Positions 12,455-17,072 of a DNA stretch of 17,072 nt are shown here, in pieces. The stretch's first letter is position 1. Each line of letters opens with the position of its first letter. A program made the translations under genes and the position numbers. The notes beneath the pieces were generated by a model. The model saw nothing but the letters and a program-made list of their open reading frames with translations. It was not told the DNA's origin and searched no databases. The stretch spans positions 1 to 17,072 of the forward strand of contig JAVQXV010000057.1 in assembly GCA_033577755.1 (NCBI GenBank), in the 5' to 3' direction. Origin of the DNA: JANWXR01 sp033577755 (lineage in GTDB: Bacteria > Chloroflexota > Anaerolineae > Anaerolineales > UBA6663).

Positions 12455-12916
12455 TCAAGGCGTCATGGTGCGCTCATACACCGCCTGTGCCCAGTCTAAC
12501 ATCTGCTGCTGCTCAGAGTCGGTGGGTTGGGCCGTGCCCAGCCCGTCCATCTCCAGCGAGGTAAAGAGCGCATCGGCAACGGCTGGGTCACCTATGGCGA
12601 TGACCACCCGGCCGTACCGCACCGCCCAGGTCTGTAGTTGCAGGCGCTCGGCATCAGTCAGGCGCGATACCAGTGGCTCGGCGTTGCAAGTTCCGGCCTG
12701 AACCTCGCCGCCGGTCGAAGCGATCAGCACATCGCAAAAGCCGGCGATTCCCCCGGAACGATGCCAGATGAGTAGGACGCTGTCGCTGGTCTGGCCGGCT
12801 ACCGGTGCGGTGGTGTTGACCGAAACCGCAGCGGTAGGCATGGGCGGCGCGCCGGTCTCGGCGGAGCAGGCGACGATCAGCGCAACGAGGAGAAAAGGAA
12901 GTATTATTCGTAACAT
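12455..12916 (-). CDS. Small lipoprotein of unknown function
   Basis: 153 residues with a lipoprotein signal: MLRIILPFLLVALIVAC, lipobox IVAC, lipidated Cys17, followed by a Pro/Thr/Ala-rich spacer. The mature part contains WHRSGGIAGFCDVL and GGEVQAGTC, whose two cysteines could form a disulfide outside the membrane, and a helical acidic C-terminus (LTDAERLQLQTWAVRYGR, DSEQQQMLDWAQAVYE). I do not recognise the family. It is encoded opposite to lutA and converges with it, so it is not part of the lut operon. A possible weak -10 (GATAAA) lies upstream around 12935 on the minus strand. Confidence 0.82.
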   Translation of the reverse strand: MLRIILPFLLVALIVACSAETGAPPMPTAAVSVNTTAPVAGQTSDSVLLIWHRSGGIAGFCDVLIASTGGEVQAGTCNAEPLVSRLTDAERLQLQTWAVRYGRVVIAIGDPAVADALFTSLEMDGLGTAQPTDSEQQQMLDWAQAVYERTMTP

Positions 12917-12949
12917 GTTACTTGTGCCTTTACTTTATCAGACAGGAGC

Positions 12950-13329
12950 ACCTTACAAAACGCACCGCAGCAAGACGCCGCGTCGGCGGGCCTCAAAACC
13001 TTTGTATTCCTGTGCCTTTGCGTCAGCTCGAAGAGTATTTTCAATGCAAAGACGCAAAAGCGCAGGAGCGCAAGGAGACAAAGACGCGAAAACGTAAAAC
13101 TTTGAGAGCACGTGTGCACGCAAAGGTTGTCGGTGGCAGCTGCATCCTGAGCGGAGCGGGCTGCTTTTGCCCGCGCAGGACATCCTGAGCGTGGCTTCGC
13201 TCAGCGAAGCTCGCCGAAGGACGAAGGAGCGACCGACATCTTTCGCGTGCACACGAGAGCACGCAGAGCTTTTCCGTGACTATTTCTCGGCGCGCTCGGC
13301 AATCTCGGCGGTGAAACATCTCTTTTCCG
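12950..13329. repeat. Mosaic of dispersed intergenic repeats
   Basis: A stretch of about 380 bases without a gene, composed of several repeat types. (a) 13045-13100 is rich in GCAAAGACGC/ACAAAGACGC units. (b) CGTGTGCACGCAAAGG (13111-13126) is the exact reverse complement of 4332-4347. (c) CATCCTGAGCG occurs at 13143-13153 and 13181-13191 with hairpins GCGGGC/GCCCGC (13156-13161/13169-13174) and GCTTCGC-TCA-GCGAAGC (13194-13210). (d) GCGGTGAAACATC (13308-13320) is shared with 11472-11484. It separates the minus-strand lipoprotein from the esterase gene. Confidence 0.75.
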
Positions 13330-13341
13330 GTGGACTCGGAC

Positions 13342-13983
13342 ATGGTTCAATCCGCAGGCATGGCTGAACTGAATCTGGTGTATCGCTCTCGCCTGCCGGA
13401 TGCAGAATCCGTGCCGCCGGTGGTGGTGCTGGTGCACGGCTGGCTAGGCAACGAAGACGCGATGTGGGTCTTCGAGCAGGCGTTGCCGCCGGGCGTTGCC
13501 ATCTTCAGCCCGCGCGCCCCGCTCAAGGCCGAGGGTGGCTACGGCTGGTGGATGGAGAAAGACGACGCAGACGGCCTGCGCCATGGCCTGACGGCGCTGC
13601 GCGAGTTTATCACTATGTTGCCACGTGTTCACGCTGTTGACCCGAAGCGCTTGGTGCTGGTGGGCTTCAGCCAGGGCGCAGCGGTCAGCGCGGCGCTGCT
13701 GCTCTCCGAGCCGGGCCTGCTGTGCGGCGTTGCGTTGCTGGCCGGCTTCCTGCCCGAAGCCGCGCGCGGTTGGGCCGCGCCCGGTCGGCTGGTGGGAAAG
13801 CGAGTCTTCATCACACACGGCTTGAAGGATGAAATTGTGCCGGTGGCCGAAGCCCGCCGCGCACGCGAGATTTTCGCCTGTGCGGGCGCAAATGTGACCT
13901 ACAGTGAGCACCCGGTCGCACACAAGCTCAGCCCGCCCGGCCTGCGCGAGCTGCGGCGCTGGTTGGCGGCAACACTTGCCTGA
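13342..13983 (+). CDS. Alpha/beta hydrolase, phospholipase/carboxylesterase family
   Basis: This 213-residue serine hydrolase is close to the acyl-protein thioesterase-like carboxylesterase family. The oxyanion loop is VVVLVHGWLGNEDAMW (28-43). The nucleophile elbow GFSQGAA has Ser110, the acid is Asp163 in HGLKDEIVPV, and the base is His194 in HPVAHKLSPPG, so the triad is complete. No signal peptide is present, so it is cytoplasmic. Start choice is uncertain: GTG 13330, ATG 13342 and ATG 13360 are all in frame and none has a clear ribosome binding site; 13360 leaves the conserved domain intact. It sits between lutA and lutB on the same strand and ends 37 bases before lutB. It may be co-transcribed with lutBC, but no link to lactate metabolism is known to me. 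Confidence 0.87.
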   Translation: MVQSAGMAELNLVYRSRLPDAESVPPVVVLVHGWLGNEDAMWVFEQALPPGVAIFSPRAPLKAEGGYGWWMEKDDADGLRHGLTALREFITMLPRVHAVDPKRLVLVGFSQGAAVSAALLLSEPGLLCGVALLAGFLPEAARGWAAPGRLVGKRVFITHGLKDEIVPVAEARRAREIFACAGANVTYSEHPVAHKLSPPGLRELRRWLAATLA

Positions 13984-14002
13984 GCCTTTCGTTTTGGATA
14001 AT
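13976..14002 (+). promoter_or_regulatory. Weak candidate promoter for lutBC
   Basis: TTGCCT (13976-13981) and GATAAT (13997-14002) with a short 15-base spacer, ending 18 bases before the lutB ATG. Spacing is suboptimal, so read-through from the esterase gene is equally possible. Confidence 0.3.
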
Positions 14003-14020
14003 TCGTAGCAGAATCTCGAC

Positions 14021-15460
14021 ATGGCCTCCGCTCCCCTCACCTTCCACGAGCGCATTGAAACGGCGCTGAACAACCCCATCTTGCAATTGGCGCTAGACCG
14101 CAACGCCGCGCGCCGCATCCCGGCCCGCAATCAGAGCTTCGCCGAGCTGCCGCACGCCGAGGCGGTGCGCGACCGGGGCCGCGCCATCCGCATCGAGACG
14201 CTCTCCCGCCTCGACCATTATCTGACTCAATTCGCAGACAACGTCGAACGGAACGGTGGTCACGTTCACTGGGCTGCTACCGGCGAAGACGCATGCCGCA
14301 TCGTCCTCGACATCGTTCGCAGTGCGCTCTCCTCTCCCTCAACGAAAGGGGGCGGGAACGAAGGTGTTGTCGCCAAATCCAAATCTATGGTCAGTGAGGA
14401 GATCCATCTCAACGCAGCGCTGGAAGCGAATGGGTTGCGTGTGGTGGAGACCGACCTGGGGGAGTGGATTGTGCAGCTGCGCGGCGAGCCGCCTGCGCAT
14501 CTCATCGCGCCTGCCGTCCATCTGCGGCGCGAGGAGGTCTCGGCGCTGTTCCATGAGCGCTTTGGAATGGAGCCGACGCGGGACGTAGAGAAGATGACAG
14601 CCCTGGCGCAACGCGAGTTGCGGCAGGTTTACTATCGGGCGGACGTGGGCATCACCGGCGTCAACTTCGGCGTGGCGGAGTGCGGGGCCGTTGCGATTGT
14701 GACGAATGAGGGCAACGCCGATCTGACCAAGGACGTGCCGCGCGTCCACGTTGCGCTGATGGGCATCGAGCGGCTGGTGCCCACGCTGGCCGACCTCGAG
14801 GTGATGTTGCGCCTGTTGCCGCGCTCGGCCACCGGCCAGAAGCTCACCAGCTACATTTCGCTCGTCAGCGGGCCGCGCAGGCCGGACGAACCCGACGGCC
14901 CCGAAGCGTTCCACGTCGTGTTGGTGGATAACGGCCGCTCGCGTATGCTCGGCAGCGAGCTGGCCGAGAGCCTGCTGTGTATTCGCTGCGGCGCCTGCTT
15001 CAACGTCTGCCCGGTATTCCGTGAGTTGGGCGGCCATGCCTACGGCACACCTTATGGCGGCCCCATCGGCTCGCTGGTCTCGCCGGCGCTGTTCGGGTCG
15101 GAGTTCAACGAGCTGGCGCATGCCAGCACGCTCTGCGGCGCGTGCCGCGACATCTGCCCGGTGCGTATTGACATCCCTACCATGCTGCTGGTCGTGCGCC
15201 GGCGCTCGGTGAAGGAGGGGCAGGCCCCGTTGTGGCTGTCTGTGGCTCTCAAAGTGTGGGCCGTGGCGATGAGTTCGCCGGTGCTCTACGAGTCAGGCCG
15301 GTTCTTCGCCGCGCTCGGCAGCAGCCTGATTGCGAAGGACGGCCAGATCCACCAACTGCCGCCGCCGCTCAATGCCTGGACGAATCGCCGCGACTTTCCG
15401 GCCTTTCCCAGAGACTCGTTCCGCGCGCGCTGGAGGAGGCGGAAGAAGAATGGAGAATGA
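14021..15460 (+). CDS. lutB: LutB-type iron-sulfur lactate utilisation protein
   Basis: This 479-residue protein of the LutB/YkgF family oxidises L-lactate with LutA and LutC. It has an N-terminal LUD domain with KSKSMVSEEI (119-128), VETDLGEWIVQLRGEPPAHLIAPAVH, GITGVNFGVAECGAVAIVTNEGN and a DVPRVHVALMGIERLVPT segment. A ferredoxin-like pair of 4Fe-4S sites follows: CIRCGACFNVCPV (Cys320, 323, 326, 330) and CGACRDICPV (Cys372, 375, 379). Between the first Rossmann-like strand and KSKSMV, where homologues have a short turn, residues about 101-116 (SALSSPSTKGGGNEGV) are Gly/Ser-rich and are encoded by a pyrimidine-then-purine segment resembling an inserted dispersed repeat. The basic tail (RRRKKNGE) and stop codon are encoded by a heptamer array that also supplies the lutC start. 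Confidence 0.95.
   Translation: MASAPLTFHERIETALNNPILQLALDRNAARRIPARNQSFAELPHAEAVRDRGRAIRIETLSRLDHYLTQFADNVERNGGHVHWAATGEDACRIVLDIVRSALSSPSTKGGGNEGVVAKSKSMVSEEIHLNAALEANGLRVVETDLGEWIVQLRGEPPAHLIAPAVHLRREEVSALFHERFGMEPTRDVEKMTALAQRELRQVYYRADVGITGVNFGVAECGAVAIVTNEGNADLTKDVPRVHVALMGIERLVPTLADLEVMLRLLPRSATGQKLTSYISLVSGPRRPDEPDGPEAFHVVLVDNGRSRMLGSELAESLLCIRCGACFNVCPVFRELGGHAYGTPYGGPIGSLVSPALFGSEFNELAHASTLCGACRDICPVRIDIPTMLLVVRRRSVKEGQAPLWLSVALKVWAVAMSSPVLYESGRFFAALGSSLIAKDGQIHQLPPPLNAWTNRRDFPAFPRDSFRARWRRRKKNGE
14327..14363. repeat. Probable repeat insertion inside lutB
   Basis: A run starting CTCTCCTCTCCCTC followed by AACGAAAGGGGGCGGGAACGAAGG-like purines gives an imperfect inverted repeat (CCCTC...GAAAGGG). 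It is unlike the codon pattern around it and falls exactly where LutB homologues have a tight loop. It keeps the frame open. Confidence 0.5.
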
Positions 15461-15475
15461 AGAAAGGAGAAATGG
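15448..15475. repeat. Heptamer array GAATGGA-like at the lutB/lutC junction
   Basis: Four 7-bp units (GAATGGA, GAATGAA, GAAAGGA, GAAATGG) run through the lutB stop codon and two possible lutC start codons (15457, 15472). The array also contains the only Shine-Dalgarno-like motif (AGGAG, 15465-15469). Confidence 0.65.
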
Positions 15476-16191
15476 AGAATATCGCCGGCTCGACTCCGAT
15501 GACTAACTCACGTGACGCCATCCTTGCCAATATCCGTCAGGCGCTCGCAGCGGCCCGACTGCCCACGCCACCTGCCGTCTCCCTGCCGTCCGCCGCCGGC
15601 GACCTGCCGTTCGCCGTCTCCCTCGCCGACCGGTTTGCCGCCGAACTCAAGCACCTCAGCGGGACCACACTTAGCACGCGCCCCCAAGATGTGCCCGAAC
15701 TGTTGCTTGAACTGGTGACGGCTCGCAACGCCGACACAGTGCTGGCATGGAACGAGGAACATCTGGCCGTGCCCGATGCGCTCAGCAGCCTGCGCCGTGC
15801 GGGGATTCGGATCGAATCGGGCGAGCTGCCGCGTGATGCGGGCCGCACCGAAGCGCTGCGCGCCAATGAGCGGATTCGGGTCGGAATCACCGGTGTAGAC
15901 GCGGCGCTGGCGGAGACGGGGACGCTGGTCGTGATGGCCGGGCCGGGGAAGCCACGCCTGGCTTACATGTCCGTGCGTACGCACATTGCGCTGATTCGCA
16001 TGGAGCAATTGCATCCCTCGCTGGCCGCCTGGCTGGCCGCGTGCCCCGACCTGGCCGATGGGTTGCGCAACCGTAGCGCGCTCACATTCATCAGCGGCCC
16101 CAGCCGCACCGCCGACATCGAGATGACGCTCACCGTGGGCGTGCACGGGCCGGCGGAGGTGATTGCGGTGATGATTCGGGATGACGGATGA
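15457..16191 (+). CDS. lutC: LutC-type (LUD domain) lactate utilisation protein
   Basis: A LUD-domain protein of about 244 residues (LutC/YkgG family), the third component of the LutABC lactate oxidation system. Family signatures are SRDAILANIRQAL near the N-terminus, IRVGITGVDAALAETGTLVVMAGPGKPR and LTFISGPSRTADIEMTLTVGVHGPAEV at the C-terminus, the last being diagnostic. The start is uncertain. ATG 15457 overlaps the lutB stop (ATGA), ATG 15472 has AGGAG only two bases upstream, and ATG 15499 begins exactly at the conserved domain (MTNSRDAIL). The 14 residues between the first and last start are mostly repeat-encoded. Translational coupling to lutB is likely whichever is used. The TGA lies inside another heptamer array. 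Confidence 0.93.
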   Translation: MKKGEMENIAGSTPMTNSRDAILANIRQALAAARLPTPPAVSLPSAAGDLPFAVSLADRFAAELKHLSGTTLSTRPQDVPELLLELVTARNADTVLAWNEEHLAVPDALSSLRRAGIRIESGELPRDAGRTEALRANERIRVGITGVDAALAETGTLVVMAGPGKPRLAYMSVRTHIALIRMEQLHPSLAAWLAACPDLADGLRNRSALTFISGPSRTADIEMTLTVGVHGPAEVIAVMIRDDG

Positions 16192-16222
16192 CTGAAGATT
16201 GAAGCCTGATGATTGATGGGCA
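16181..16222. repeat. Heptamer array overlapping the lutC stop
   Basis: Six 7-bp units (ATGACGG, ATGACTG, AAGATTG, AAGCCTG, ATGATTG, ATGGGCA) include the lutC TGA (16189-16191) and encode its final Asp-Asp-Gly. The units are of the same family and orientation as those after the crotonase gene (840-881). Downstream, ATTCGCGTTCATTCGCGC (16243-16260) is another short tandem; no terminator is seen in 16192-16274. Confidence 0.75.
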
Positions 16223-16274
16223 GGCATCGAAACACGCTCAGCATTCGCGTTCATTCGCGCAATTCGATGCTCTC

Positions 16275-17072
16275 TCACCGTACCCCTTCGAATAAATCTG
16301 TCTCTTTCACATCGTCCGTGGCCGGCGGGTAGGCGCGCATAAATGTCTCCGTCCGCTCGAAGCGGCGCAACAGTTGGCGGAGAAGGCCGCGCGGTGGGCC
16401 GCCGGCGAGCTGGCTTTTATGCTGCAATGAGGCCGCCTCCTTGCGCGCCAGCGCCGCCGCGCTGATCGGCACGCGCGCGTGAACGGGGAAGTCCTCCAGC
16501 AGTTGGGTCAGGTCTATGTCCCGGTTCCGGCCGAAGCGCCTGGGGTCCTGCCCGAAGAGCGGCAGCACGCGCACCGCCAGTTTGAGAAAACCTTTGGGAA
16601 AGACGGTGAAATACAACTTCTGCGGCGCGTAGGGCGGCCCGGCTTCGGGGAACTGCGCCGCGTCGCCTGCCGCATGGAAGGCCGCGACCGTCGCGCGGTG
16701 AATGGCGATGTGGTCGGGGTGCCGGTAACCGCCGATGGGGTCGAAGGTGATGACGACCTGCGGCTTCACCGTGCGCAGCACCTTGACCACGCGCGCCGTG
16801 ACTTCGGCGAGCGGGGCGCCGGCCAGCGCTTCGGGGTGGTGGTTATCGGCGGCGCCGGGCATACCTGAATCGCGGTAACCGAGGTAGATGACCTCGGCCA
16901 ACCCCAACTCTCGTGCCGCTGCGGTCAGCTCCGCCCAGCGCATATCGCCCGGCGTAGCGTGCCCGGCCAGATGTTCGGGGTCTGCCGCGCCTGCCTCGCC
17001 GCGCGTGGCGCAGACGTACACCACACGCACGCCGCGCAGCGCATACTCGGCCAGCGCGCCGCCGGGGCCGAA
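16275..17072 (-). CDS. PIG-L/LmbE family deacetylase (5' end beyond window)
   Basis: The stop is at 16275-16277; the frame is open to the window edge, so at least 265 residues are present and the N-terminus is missing. GTG 17030 is not the start: codons to 17072 read FGPGGALAEYALRG, the conserved stretch after the first zinc motif of LmbE proteins. Seen here are VVYVCATRGEAGA, VIYLGYRDSGMPG, PQVVITFDPIGGYRHPDHIAIHRAT with the second His/Asp zinc motif (HPDH), and KLYFTVFPKGF. The AHPDDE motif should lie just outside. These zinc enzymes remove N-acetyl groups from sugars such as N-acetylglucosamine derivatives, or from related small conjugates. The gene converges with lutC and its substrate cannot be read from context. 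Confidence 0.92.
   Translation of the reverse strand, partial: FGPGGALAEYALRGVRVVYVCATRGEAGAADPEHLAGHATPGDMRWAELTAAARELGLAEVIYLGYRDSGMPGAADNHHPEALAGAPLAEVTARVVKVLRTVKPQVVITFDPIGGYRHPDHIAIHRATVAAFHAAGDAAQFPEAGPPYAPQKLYFTVFPKGFLKLAVRVLPLFGQDPRRFGRNRDIDLTQLLEDFPVHARVPISAAALARKEAASLQHKSQLAGGPPRGLLRQLLRRFERTETFMRAYPPATDDVKETDLFEGVR

Noticed and set aside
17028..17030. GTG 17030 as start of the PIG-L gene
   Set aside because: The open frame continues upstream to the window edge with conserved LmbE residues (GPGGALAEYALRG), so the real start is outside.

Overview
The window is a GC-rich chromosomal segment of a bacterium, most likely a Chloroflexi (Anaerolineae-like) lineage. This is inferred from four things: lipoproteins with Thr/Pro-rich linkers and a small Cys-rich module, many short tandem intergenic repeats, apparently leaderless promoters, and a catabolic gene mix without classical operon regulators. 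No 16S marker is present, so the taxonomy is inference only.

Layout. (1) 49-4210, plus strand: an aryl/acyl-CoA catabolic operon. It encodes a crotonase-family enoyl-CoA hydratase, a Rid-family protein, an acyl-CoA dehydrogenase and a benzoate/2-aminobenzoate-type CoA ligase. This set resembles the 2-aminobenzoyl-CoA (hybrid aerobic) degradation cluster of proteobacteria; the ring monooxygenase/reductase would lie upstream of the window. (2) 4211-6134: a histidine module. It holds a promoter, a 24-codon leader ORF with four consecutive His codons, a competing antiterminator and intrinsic terminator, then hisS. tRNA-His(GTG) and tRNA-Arg(TCG) follow. (3) 6210-7310: a HELGH zinc metallopeptidase of unknown role. 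(4) 7324-8327, minus strand: a two-gene operon whose first product has a PHAX-like RNA-binding domain (otherwise best known from the eukaryotic snRNA export adaptor). That domain is joined to a C-terminal domain that is repeated as the whole of the second product. (5) 8487-11311, plus: a MOSC protein, an Asp-box (BNR) lipoprotein and a TIGR00725/LOG-like Rossmann protein. (6) 11555-16191: lutA, then a minus-strand lipoprotein and a plus-strand carboxylesterase, then lutB and lutC, which together would make an LutABC lactate oxidation system. (7) 16275-17072, minus: a PIG-L/LmbE deacetylase cut off by the window end.

Two things deserve most attention. One is the His-codon leader with mutually exclusive RNA structures ahead of hisS, a textbook transcription attenuator that appears to be read from a leaderless start. 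The other is the bacterial PHAX-domain operon. In addition, heptanucleotide tandem arrays overlap, abut or closely follow five stop codons in the window and in places encode protein C-termini.
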